Assembly: GCA_037349105.1 (NCBI GenBank)
Contig: JAYJMM010000120.1
Location: forward strand, 4,468,001 to 4,532,000
DNA: 64,000 nucleotides
Direction of reading: 5' to 3'
Origin: Limnomonas spitsbergensis
Lineage: Eukaryota; Chlorophyta; Chlorophyceae; Chlamydomonadales
Shown here one piece after another: positions 1 through 12,100 of this stretch. The first letter of the stretch is position 1, and every line of letters starts with the position of its first letter. The translations under genes and the position numbers were made by a program. Under the pieces are notes generated by a model, which saw nothing but the letters and a program-made list of their open reading frames with translations, ran no database searches and was not told where the DNA came from.

Positions 1-1985
1 TGCCAAGGGTGGCCTGCCAAGGGTGGCCTGCCAAGGGTGGCCTGCCAAGGGTGGCCTGCCAAGGGTGGCCAGCCAAGGGTGGCCTACCAAGGGTGGCCTG
101 CCAAGGGTGGCCTACCAAGGGTGGCCTGCCAAGGGTGGCCTACCAAGGGTGGCCTGCCAAGGGTGGCCTACCAAGGGTGGCGTGCCAAGGGTGGCCTGCC
201 AAGGGTGGCCAGCCAAGGGTGGCCTGCCAAGGGTGGCCAGCCAAGGGTGGCCTGCCAAGGGTGGCCTGCCAAGGGTGGCCAGCCAAGGGTGGCCTGCCAT
301 GGGTGGCCAGCCAAGGGTGGCCTGCCAAGGGTGGCCTGCCAAGGGTGGCCTACCAAGGGTGGCCTGCCAAGGGTGGCCTACCAAGGGTGGCGTGCCAAGG
401 GTGGCCTGCCAAGGGTGGCCTGCCAAGGGTGGCCTGCCAAGGGTGGCCAGCCAAGGGTGGCCTGCCAAGGGTGGCCTGCCAAGGGTGGCCAGCCAAGGGT
501 GGCCTGCCATGGGTGGCCAGCCAAGGGTGGCCTGCCAAGGGTGGCCTACCAAGGGTGGCCTACCAAGGGTGGCCTACCAAGGGTGGCCTACCAAGGGTGG
601 CCTGCCAAGGGTGGCCTGCCAAGGGTGGCCTACCAAGGGTGGCCTACCAAGGGTGGCCTGCCAAGGGTGGCCAGCCAAGGGTGGCCTGCCATGGGTGGCC
701 TGCCAAGGGTGGCCTACCAAGGGTGGCCAGCCAAGGGTGGCCTGCCAAGGGTGGCCAGCCAAGGGTGGCCTGCCATGGGTGGCCAGCCAAGGGTGGCCTA
801 CCAAGGGTGGCGTGCCAAGGGTGGCCTGCCAAGGGTGGCCAGCCAAGGGTGGCCTGCCAAGGGTGGCCAGCCAAGGGTGGCCTACCAAGGGTGGCCTGCC
901 AAGGGTGGCATACCAAGGGTGGCATACCAAGGGTGGCCTGCCAAGGGTGGCCAGCCAAGGGTGGCCTACCAAGGGTGGCCTACCAAGGTTGGCCTACCAA
1001 GGGTGGCCTACCAAGGGTGGCCTACCAATGGTGGCCTACCAAGGGTGGCCTACCAAGAGTGGCCTGCCAAGGGTGGCCTACCAAGGTTGGCCTACCAAGG
1101 GTGGCCTGCCAAGGGTGGCCTGCCAAGGGTGGCCAGCCAAGGGTGGCCTGCCAAGGGTGGCCTGCCAAGGGTGGCCTACCAAGGGTGGCATACCAAGGGT
1201 GGCCTGCCAAGGGTGGCCAGCCAAGGGTGGCCTGCCATGGGTGGCCAGCCAAGGGTGGCCTACCAAGGGTGGCCTGCCAAGGGTGGCCTGCCAAGGGTGG
1301 CCTGCCAAGGGTGGCCTGCCAAGGGTGGCCAGCCAAGGGTGGCGTACCAAGGGTGGCCTGCCAAGGGTGGCCTGCCAAGGGTGGCCTGCCAAGGGTGGCC
1401 TACCAAGGGTGGCCAGCCAAGGGTGGCCTACCAAGGGTGGCCTACCAAGGGTGGCCTACCAAAGGTGGCCTACCAAGGGTGGCCTACCAAGGGTGGCCTG
1501 CCAAGGGTGGCCTGCCAAGGGTGGCCTGCCAAGGGTGGCCTGCCAAGGGTGGCCTGCCAAGGGTGGCCAGCCAAGGGTGGCCTACCAAGGGTGGCCTGCC
1601 AAGGGTGGCCTACCAAGGGTGGCCTGCCAAGGGTGGCCTACCAAGGGTGGCCAGCCAAGGGTGGCCTACCAAGGGTGGCCTACCAAGGGTGGCCTACCAA
1701 GGGTGGCGTGCCAAGGGTGGCCTGCCAAGGGTGGCCTGCCAAGGGTGGCCTGCCAAGGGTGGCCTGCCAAGGGTGGCCAGCCAAGGGTGGCCTACCAAGG
1801 GTGGCCTGCCAAGGGTGGCCTACCAAGGGTGGCCTGCCAAGGGTGGCCTACCAAGGGTGGCCAGCCAAGGGTGGCCTACCAAGGGTGGCCTACCAAGGGT
1901 GGCCTACCAAGGGTGGCCTGCCAAGGGTGGCCTACCAAGGGTGGCCTGCCAAGGGTGGCCTGCCAAAGGTGGCCTACCAAGGGTA
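1..1985. repeat. 14-bp minisatellite array (about 141 copies)
   Basis: Uninterrupted tandem array of a 14-bp unit, CCAAGGGTGGCCTG, with common variants ending CCTA and CCAG and occasional single substitutions (CCATGGG, GGCATA, GGCGTG). Almost every copy is exactly 14 bp, so all three + strand frames stay open for about 660 residues, because 14 is not a multiple of 3 and the unit has no stop codon. This explains the long apparent open frames, which I do not regard as genes. The array runs off the left edge of the window. It probably lies in an intron of gene A, whose first visible exon at 3080 begins with a splice acceptor; that placement is inference. Confidence 0.97.
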
Positions 1986-2008
1986 TCGATCAGTGGCCCG
2001 TGCAAATG

Positions 2009-3065
2009 TGTGACCCTACAACCTGTGTGTAAACCTGCAACCTGAATATGTCCCTGCATCCTGAGTGTGGTATTCCGCATAAGTGTGACCCTGCAACCTT
2101 AGTTGAACCTGTATCATGACTCATGAGTGTGACCTTGCAGCCTGCGTGTGACCCTCTATCATGAGTGTGACCGTGCAGCCTGAGTGTAACCGTGCAGCCT
2201 GAGTGTGACCATGTCGTCTGAGTGTGACCTTGCAGCCTGAGTGTGACCCTGTATGATGAGTGTGGCCGTGCAGCCTGAGTGTGACCATGTCGTCTGAGTG
2301 TGACCTTGCAGCCTGAGTGTGACCATGTATCATGAGTGTGACCGTGCAGCCTGAGTGTGACCATGTTGTCTGAGTGTGACCTTGCAGTCTGAGTGTGACC
2401 CTGTATAATGAGTGTGACCGTGCAGCCTGAATGTGACCGTGCAGCCTGAGTGTGACCATGTCGTCTGAGTGTGACCTTGCAGCCTGAGTGTGACCCTGTA
2501 TCATGAGTGTGACCATGTCGTCTGATTGTGACCTTGCAGCCTGAGGGTGACCCTGTATCATGAGTGTGCCATTGCAGCATACATGTGACTGTGCAGCCTG
2601 AGTGTGACCATGTCGTCTGAGTGTGACCTTGCAGCCTGAGGGTGACCCTGTATCATGAGTGTGACCATGTCGTCTGAGTGTGACCTTGCAGCCTGAGGGT
2701 GACCCTGTATCATTAGTGTGACCATGTCGTCTGAGTGTGACCTTGCAGCCTGAGGGTGACCCTGTATCATGAGTGTGCCATTGCAGCATACATGTGACTG
2801 TGCAGCAGAGGTGTGACCATGCATCATGAGTGCGACCTTGCTGCCTAAATGTGACCATGCAGCCTGAGTGTGACCTTGCATCCTGAGTGTGGCCTTGCTG
2901 TCGGAGTGTGACCCTGCAACCTGAGTATGACCTTGCATCCTGAGTGTGGCCTTGCTGTCGGAGTGTGACCATGCAACCTGAGTGTGACCTTGCATCCTGA
3001 GTGTGGCCTTGCTGTCGGAGTGTGACCCTGCAACCTGAGTATGACCTTGCATCCTGAGTGTGACT
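2009..3065. repeat. 19-bp minisatellite with mixed unit types
   Basis: Tandem array of a 19-bp unit built on GTGTGACC plus a variable tail. Three tails alternate: CTTGCAGCCTGA, CATGTCGTCTGA and CCTGTATCATGA. Runs of these types recur in the same order (for example 2462-2560, 2605-2660 and 2663-2780), which indicates higher-order duplication. The last 200 bp switch to a related set (CTTGCATCCTGA, CTTGCTGTCGGA). The array ends 14 bp before the 3' splice site of the first visible exon of gene A. Confidence 0.95.
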
Positions 3066-3079
3066 CCTGCGGTGTCCAG

Positions 3080-3150
3080 GGCAACGTGGTGCAGGCAATG
3101 TGTGGGAGCCCTGGAGGGGACGCACCGCAGGGACTCTTCCACTTTGAGAG
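3080..3150 (+). CDS. Gene A exon 1 (first visible)
   Basis: Preceded by GGTGTCCAG and followed by the near-consensus donor GTGAGT. Starts in phase 0 and ends after two bases of a codon. It encodes GNVVQAMCGSPGGDAPQ then GLFHFE plus a split Arg, which is completed by the first base of the next exon (AG+G). The match in phase ties this short exon to the exon at 4462. Upstream exons must lie left of the window or be hidden among the minisatellites. Confidence 0.62.
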
Positions 3151-6100
3151 GTGAGTTGGTGAGGACGATACGGGCATGTGGGGGAGTCAGAGTTTCACGC
3201 AGCGGGCATGAGAGGCCCACGCTTTCAGGCAGATGCACACAGGTAGGATGTGAAACCCTGGGTTTGGTCTTGCCAGTCAGGGTCGAATTATTCTTGTTTT
3301 TTGTGAATCACGACATCAAATGCCAGTTGACAATGTTGCACGGTAAGGGCTTGGGTGATATCTGAGCTTTTGCACCAAGGCTCCCGTGCCAATTGGATCC
3401 TGGACTCAAAACCTGAGCCGTGGTAAAAGGGTTGCGGGTTTTGAAAAACCTAAAACCCAAAGGCTGAGCCTTGGTAAATGACGTGACATCTCTGGTCCCT
3501 GCTCGAAAAGGCTGGGCCGCGAGGGCGTCCAACTCTGCGTCCAACTTTCTGGTTGGAAACAAAAGGGAAGTCGAGGAAGAAAGAGTGGGCCATAAGGAAA
3601 AGGGCCGGAGCAAAAAGGTGGTCAGAATTTGCAGCCCTCTAGCACCTTGCCGTCAGTGCTTCTTTTTCCGGCCATGAGTGCACCTTCGGCAGGCAGCTCC
3701 GCTGCGGACAAAGGCCCGATTGGGACAAAATCCGGACAGGCCAACGACTCAAGGCTAAAGCAGCATGGCTGGCCACATATGGGGTGTCCAGCCAGAGGCC
3801 GGATTGTAGCTGACACGTAGCTGAATTTTTGCAATGAATAATCACTGCTGGCCGCCAATCACGTTGACCCGAGCCATGCGCTCCTGGCTGTATGCAACGC
3901 ATCAGTGCCGACTTCTGAGCTGTCCCGGCCTGCTTTATACTTCTTCATTCCTCAGTGTGGAGGCAGTATGGGGCATAATGAATGATAATTCACATTTCAG
4001 TTAGGACATGCATGGAGTGTGAACATGCATGGAGTGTGAACATGCATGGAGTGTGAACATGCATGGTGTGTGACCCTGCTGTCTGCCGCCTGCCGCCGCC
4101 TCTCGAGCACAGACTCGTCAATATAGTTGTGCATCATTCCTGTTATGTGTCGACCTTCTGAAGCATCCATCCAGTCCCTCATACATCCAAATGCTGTCCA
4201 CACTGCACCACGTGGTTCATACCTTTCATACCTTCCTGACTCTAATGGAACCCTAAACCCTACCAAGTGCACACATCACGCAGCCGACCATTTATAAAAC
4301 AATATGCCAGCACACCACACCTTCCTTAGATCGTCCTTCCTGGCTCCCCCACAGGATCCTATCGATCCTGTCCCGGATCTGCCGGCTTTATATGTACTAC
4401 CCCGTTCCATGTCTGCCAGCTTTGTACATCTGACCCCGTTCCATGTCTGCCTATCCCGCAGGTGTGATCCCGTTGGCCGCGCCCTGCTCTGCAACGGAGC
4501 ACTGCGCCTGCTGGCAGCGGTCAAGGTGCGGATCCCCTCGGGAGGGCCTGGAGGAACTGCAACAGCAGCAGCAGCAGCAGCAGCCCTGGCCCTGGCCCAC
4601 ACAGGTGCGGCAGCAGCGCGCCCCGACGACATGCAGCACGTCGTTGTTTCCCGCCTGCTGCATGCCCTGTCCGACCTGGTGAAAGAGCACCGGCAGCTGG
4701 ACGAGGTGCTGCACGGCCCTGAGATGCTGGGCGTCGTTGCCAAGGTAGGGTTGGGGAGGGGGGTCTGAGTCCTGGGCCACTCCCCGTCCAGCATGCAGCC
4801 ATGCACAAGGGCAGCCGCCGCAGTCCCCACCGTTTCCGGATGCAGTGCCTCCTTGGAAAGCCTGGGCCACTCCCCCTCCAGCACATGGCCATATGCAAGG
4901 GCAGCTACCGTTACCCCCACGCTTAACTATGCATTTCTGCTCTTAGCTTGCACTAAGGGATGCTCGGAATGCACACCAGATTTAGGGTTGAGCTAAACCC
5001 TAAACCCTTACCCTAACCCGAATCCACCCTTACTTCGAATATCCACCCATGCTTAGAATGCACTGCTGAGATCCACCCATTGGCCACTCCCAGTACGTAA
5101 TTTGAGCCTAGAGCAGGGTCAGAATGTTCAAATAGAGCAGGGGCAGAATCTTGACCTCTAACGAAGGCTGCCCCCCCTGCCTCCAATGCACCTTTTCCTG
5201 CCTAACGCACGTGTTTAGGGTTAAGGGTTTCTAATGACAGCTGCCTCCCTCCCTCCAATGCTCATTTCCCTGCAACCTGCTTAGCGCACGTGGTCTTTAC
5301 CCTGCCGTCTAGTGCACCCTCCTCTCCACCCTCTCATCAGTCATCCAGAGTATTCCTCCTCTCCACGGTAGTAGCCATGTCCCATGGCATGGGACCCAGC
5401 CGGGCCGGGGGGGGGGGGTATTTCTTCTATCCACCGTAGTAGGACGGTGGGGGGGGGCATTTCTCAGACCGGTTGGGCGGGGGGGGGGGCATTCCTCCTA
5501 TCCACAGTAGTAGCCATGTCCCATGGCATGGGACCCATGGGACCCATGCTTCGGCCATTCTGGATGGCCTCCATAATCGACGCACCGGTTCGCATGTCTA
5601 TTTGACAATTCATTCAGGAGATTCCTCCTACCCTGACTGGTGCTACAGAAAGAAAGAAAGAAAGATATACACCCTGAGGCGTGGATTGAGGAAGGCACCC
5701 GTTTGGCCGTACCACTGGGTAACCTACCAGCTGTTAGTGGACCCACCTCCCCGACGGGGACACCCTCCTTTGGGGACTCCTTGGCAAACCAGTACCTGAG
5801 GGGACCCTGGCTGTGCGCCGTGCAGTTAAATGTGAGGGGCAAAAAGCCCTTCGCCGCACCCAGGCGTGCATGCCGCACCCAGGCGTGCTTGCCGCACTTG
5901 ATCCTCACCCGCCGCCCCTGATGGCTCTATGCAGGAGTTGTCAATCGGGCCAGTGCGCCTCCCGGCCGGGCCAGGCATCACCTCGTGCGTCAACGCGCTC
6001 GGGGACTCTGCCCTTCTAGACGCAGGTCAGGTCTGATCACTTGTGATATCAAACGGCTCGGTGGTGTGTGGCTAGGGTTTAGGGTCATGGCCAACAGCTT

Positions 6101-9100
6101 GGTGTGTGGCTAGGGTTTAGGGTCATGGCCAGCAGCTTGGTGTGTGGCTAGGGTTTAGGGGCATGGCCAGCAGCTTGGTGTGTGGCTAGGGTTTAGGGGC
6201 ATGGCCATCAGCTTGGTGTGTGGCTAGGGTTTAGGGTCATGGCCAGCAGCTTGGTGTGTGGCTAGGGTTTAGGGTCATGGCCAGCAGCTTGGTGTGTGGC
6301 TAGGGTTTAGGGGCATGGCTAGCAGCTTGGTGTGTGGCTAGGGTTTAGGGTCATGGCCAGCAGCTTGGTGTGTGGCTAGGGTTTAGGGTCATGGCCAGCA
6401 GCTTGGTGTGTGGCTAGGGTTTAGGGTCATGCACAGGCTCTCATTACATTCATACTTGACTCATGTACCTTCTCATTCGCCATGCAGAGGGCAGGAGGAC
6501 CATGCTGCATGCACTACATCGGAGCGGCGGGGAGATGTGCTGCATCCTGATGCGACATCTGGTGGGGGAGGGGGAGGCAAAGGATGAGGCTGGTGGATAG
6601 GCAAACAGTGTGTGTGGGTGGGTGGGTGGGTGGGTGGGTGGGTGGGTGGGTGGGTGGGGGTGGGTGTGGGTGGGTAGGGGTAGGGGTAGGGGGGGGGGTG
6701 AATTGTGTGTGCATGTGTGTGTGTGGGGGGGGGGTCTGATGAACGGATGGATGGGCAACCGACATGTACAGGGGAGGCAAGCCACTTTAATGAAAAGAGA
6801 AACAACGAGGGGGCTGAACCAGTAGGATGGAATAGGTGTGGAAATTGCAGCCTCCGCAGCATTCCCTAAACCCTACACCCAAATCCGCCCAGACCCTTAA
6901 CCCTAACCCTTAAAACCAGGAGATTGTTGCCTCCATAGCATTCACGATACCCTTCACCCAAATCCGCCCAGACCCTGAACCCTTAACCCTAAAACTGGGA
7001 GATTGCAGCCTCCACAGCATTCCCTTAACCCTACAACTAGCAGATTGTAGCTTCCACACCATTCCTGCACCTCAATGATGCCCGAAAGAGGCAGGGCAGC
7101 CTGCATCAGGTCTCACTGGCCCTAGGTCGTGAGGTAGCTGAACTGCTGCTGGATGAAGCTCTCTGGGATGAGTGCTGGGTGGACACTGATTGACACCCTT
7201 CACCCTCCACCTCCACACCTCACCTCCACCTAGCCCTGCCCCCACAGAAATCCACCCAGCCACACCTTACCCTCTGCTTGATGCCCCCAACCCACTGCTT
7301 GACGCCCCCAACCCTCTCACCCCACCCAACTCCAATCCCCCCTGACCACTCACGCACTCCAGTCTTGTTCCACACCGTCCTTTGCGTGCCATCAACTCCG
7401 ACTCTGCACGCTGTTCCCGTCCACTGCCGTTTGCACGCAGTCCACACTGGCCGGCCCCTACATCTCCAACGAGCTGCTCCCCTGCATGTCTTCAATCCTG
7501 GATCCGGATACAAGCATGAACGCACAGGTGGGCGCCTTGAGGACCGGGGCCCTGGGTTGGGGGGGGGGCTCAGGTTTCAGCATACAGAAAGATGACGGCG
7601 CCGTCACTCTAAAGGCTTAAATGGGTGGGTGCGTGGGCGCCGCATCCATGACGCGAGGTTGGACCAAGGCATAGATCTCTCTTGGGAACTCTGGCCCCCA
7701 TTTCGTCATCCAGACAAGAGGTTGGGCAGTTCGACCGCTCCTTCTGATCCTTTTGTAATTAACGACTGGTGGTTGATTTCGTCATCCAGGCAAGAGGTTG
7801 GACCGCTCTGCCTGATCCTTTTGTAATGAACGACTGGGTGGTTGTGAATAGGCTGCATCAAGAACTAGTCCAGGTCGCGTGACTCCGTGAGTCTCTAACA
7901 AGAACTTGACAAGGTGGCGCAACCCAATGGGCCTGCCCCTGAAGCTCTGTTCCCCGTTCTGATACCTTGCACTGTAACAAGCCAGGTCAATGTCCTGTGT
8001 GTGAGGCTGTCGAGGGTAAGGGTTAGGGTTTAGGGTTCAAAACCCTGTAACAAGCCAGGTCAGTGTCCTGTTAGTGAGGCTGTCAAGGGTTTAGGGTTAG
8101 GGTTAAGGGTTTAAAACCCTGAAACAAGCCAGGTCAGTGTCCTGTAAGTGAGGCTGTCAAGGGTTTAGGGTTAGGGTTTAGGGTTTAAAACCCTGAAACA
8201 GGCCAGGTCAGTGACCTGTGTGTGAGGCTGTTGCCTTCATAGGCTGCATCATTAACCAGCGTATAATTTAATGGTGTTGTTAGATAGAAGTGCAAATAAG
8301 TCAATGACCGAATCTTAACAATTCGTAGCAGTGCAGTTCAGGAGTATCTCGGTGTCTTCCCATGTAAGCAGGATAATCTGTGTTCCACCAGTCTAAGAAG
8401 ACACGCCAAGTACATCAGCAGTACACCTTGGTCACACACAGAGGGATCTCACAGCTTTGCCTCCATTCTGGCAACCACCCGGTCCTACCCCACGTCCCTT
8501 GCGCTGAAAAATGAAATGCTATCCCTCTTCCCTCTGATCTCATGCAGTCTTTCCTCCCCCATGGCTCGGCTACATGTCAGCTACATTCCAGGCTCTGGCG
8601 GGGGGCCCCGGTTGTGGCCAGCCATGCTGCATTGACCACCAGTCGTTGGCCGGTCTTGGATTGGTCCCAATCGGGCATTTCGTGGCTGCGGGGCGGCCTG
8701 TCAAAGGTGGACTTTTAGCCGGAAAGAAGTCGCTGATGAGATTCTCATGACCCCCCCCTTCGACCCTCTCCAGTGCCTCAATCAGGCCCTTCTTTGACAG
8801 AGGAGGTCCTCCGGCAAGACCTGGCCACACCTCGGTCCTTCCCCACTCCCTTTGCGCAGAAAAATAAAAAAGCTTCCCCACATCCTTCTGACTGATCTGA
8901 TGGCCTGCCCTCTGCCCTCCTCCCTCCGGTGCCTCAACCAGGCCCTGTTGCTGACGAAGGAGGTCCTCCAACGGGATCTGGCAACCACCCAGTCCTCCCC
9001 CGCGCCCATTTGCTGGGAAATAAAAAATCCTCCCCTCGTCCCTGATCTCATGCCCTCCTCTTTGACCCCCTCAGTGCCTCAACCAGGCCCTTTCGTTGAC

Positions 9101-12100
9101 TGAGGAGGTCCTCCGGCGAGACCTGGCCACCACCCGGTTCATCCCAGCACCCCACGCGCCCGCCGCCGCTGCCGCCGCCCCCGCCGTCCGCATGGTCTCA
9201 ATCGAGATCCCCACCGACCTGCTCAAGTCGATCGAGCGGGCGGTGGCTGATCACTACCCTCAGCGCGGCGGGGTGGCTGCCGGGGATTATTGGCTGCCGC
9301 AGGCGATGGAGCAGCGGGTTCGCGTCCAGGTCGGTTGCCGGGGACAGGGCGGGGGGGCAGCTACGATTTAGCTACATTATGGTTAGGACAGCTATGATTC
9401 AGCTACATAACAGCATAATGCAGTTGTCATCCAGCTACATTATGGCCTGTGGCAGCAATGTTTCAGCTGCATTACCGCCTGTTGCTGTTCTGATTCAGCT
9501 ACATTACGGCCTGTGGCAGCTACAATTCAGCTACAGTACAGCATGTGGCTGGGGTGTCCTGGTGAAGCAAGCCCTGCTGCCTGGGCCACCGGCCCTATAC
9601 CTCAAGTTAAATCTCCATTTACCCATTGGTGGCTGCCCAATGACCTGCCAAGGGTTGTCAGGTGCACGCCAATTAAACACGGCAGTGTGTCCAACAATGC
9701 CGCACGCAGTGCAGCTCACCCACACAAACTCTCGATTTTATACCATAGATTGGCGTTGATGATAGTTATACCTGCACTGCATCACTCAACCCTTAACAAT
9801 GTCCATCATGAGGGAAGGCGAGCACGGCTATGTATCTACACTCTGTACCCATACTGACGATTTTGTTGAAAGGCCAGCACCAGGTTCATGGTGCCTCCTG
9901 TACCTCTAGGGTTTAGGGTTCAGGATTAAGGCCAGCACCAGGTTCATGGTGCCCCCTGTACCTCTAGGGTTTAGGGTTCAGGGTTTAGGCCAGCACCAGG
10001 TTCATGGTGCCTCCCGTACGTCTAGGGTCTAGGGTTCAGGGTTTAGGCCAGCACCAGGTTCATAGTGCCTCCTGTACGTCTAGGGTTTAGGGTTCAGGGT
10101 TAAGGCCAGCACCAGGTTCATGGTGCCTCCCGTACGTTTAGGGTTCAGGGATTAGGCCAGCACCAGGTTCATGGTGCCTCCCGTACGTCTAGGGTCTAGG
10201 GTTCAGGGTTTAGGCCAGCACCAGGTTCATGGTGCCCCCTGTACCTCTAGGGTTTAGGGTTCAGGGTTTAGGCCAGCACCAGGTTCATGGTGCCTCCTGT
10301 ACGTCTAGGGTTTAGGATTCAGGGTTTAGGCCAGCACCAGGTTCATGGTGCATCCCGTACGCCTAGGGTTAAGGGTTCAGGGTTTAGGCCAGCACCCGGT
10401 TCATGGTGCCTCCCGTACGTCTAGGGTTTAGAATTCAGGGTTTAGGCCAGCACCAGGTTCATGGTGCCTCCCGTAGGCCACCTGCTGATTACTGCGGGGC
10501 CCGCAAAGACCCTTCGATTCCTGGACTGACTGAGGCGGCCCTCCTTTCCCCACCCATGATCTGGTGGCCCCTAACCGCCTTCCTTCTGCCTCCCCCTTCC
10601 GCCGCCCCTGAATCCCCACACTCCCCTCCTCCTGTCTTTCATGCACCGGCAATTTGAAAACACCCACACAAAAACAAGAAATGCATTGGTGCTTTTTGAA
10701 AATGAACAGGCGGGGAAACGACCGGCCGAGGCCGCGCTGGCCCTGGCCTACGCCTCCCTGATGCGCTCCGGCAAGCTGAGCTGGCAGGAGCTTCTGATAG
10801 GCAGGCCCCGCACCTTGACCACGTCGGATCAGCAGTTCCTGTACAAGGCGTACGGCATGGCGGAGTTCTGGAAGGTGGCGCCCGGCTCGCAGCGCAAGAT
10901 GACCAGCAGGCTGCTGGCTAGGCTCCTGGAGCACGGGCGAGAGGGGGCGGCCACCGCAGCGCCAGGAGCAGATGTAGGTACCAATCGGGGCAGATGCTTC
11001 CCCCTGCATGCATCATCAGGGAATGATCCTTGTATCTCCCCTTGTATCCCCCCTTGTATCCCCCCTTGTACCCCCCCTTGTATCCCCCCTTGTATCTCCC
11101 CTTGTATCCCCCCTTGTATCCCCCCTTGTATCTCCCCTTGTATCCCCCCTTGTATCTCCCCTTGTATCCCCCCTTGTATCCCCCCTTGTATCCCCCCTTG
11201 TATCCCCCCTTGTACCCCCCCTTGTATCCCCCCTTGTATCTCCCCTTGTATCTCCCCTTGTATCCCCCCTTGTACCCCCCCTTGTATCCCCCCTTGTATC
11301 CCCCCTTGTATCTCCCCTTGTATCTCCCCTTGTACCCCCCCTTGTATCCCCCCTTGTATCCCCCCTTGTATCTCCCCTTGTATCCCCCCTTGTACCCCCC
11401 CTTGTATCCCCCCTTGTATCTCCCCTTGTATCTCCCCTTGTATCCCCCCTTGTATCCCCCCTTGTATCCCCCCTTGTATCTCCCCTTGTATCCCCCCTTG
11501 TATCCCCCCTTGTATCTCCCCTTGTATCCCCCCTTGTATCCCCCCTTGTATCCCCCCTTGTATCCCCCCTTGCATCCCCCCTTGTATCTCTCCTTGTATC
11601 CCCCCTTGCATCCCCCCTTGTATCCCCCCTTGTATCCCCCCTTGTATCTCCCCTTGTATCCCACCTTGTATCCCCCCTTGTATCTCCCCTTGTATCTCCC
11701 CTTGTACCCCCCCTTGTATCCCCCCTTGTATCTCCCCTTGTATCCCCCCTTGTATCTCCCCTTGTATCTCCCCTTGTATCCCCCCTTGTATCCCCCCTTG
11801 TATCCCCCCTTGTATCCCCCCTTGTATCCCCCCTTGCATCCCCCCTTGTATCCCCCCTTGTATCTCCCCTTGTATCTCCCCTTGTATCCCCCCTTGTATC
11901 CCCCCTTGTATCCCCCCTTGTATCCCCCCTTGTATCCCCCCTTGTATCCCCCCTTGTATCTCCCCTTGTATCCCCCCTTGTATCTCCCCTTGTATCCCCC
12001 CTTGTATCCCCCCTTGTATCCCCCCTTGTATCCCCCCTTGTATCCCCCCTTGTATCCCCCCTTGCATCCCCCCTTGTATCCCCCCTTGTATCTCCCCTTG

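Noticed and set aside
1..2000. CRISPR-like array
   Set aside because: Direct repeats are head-to-tail with no unique spacers, and the genome is eukaryotic.
9..2045. Three overlapping + strand open frames of 658-678 residues (GWPAKGGLPRVA repeats)
   Set aside because: All three frames of one 14-bp repeat encode the same 14-residue periodic peptide. There is no non-repeat sequence, no start context and no selection for one frame.
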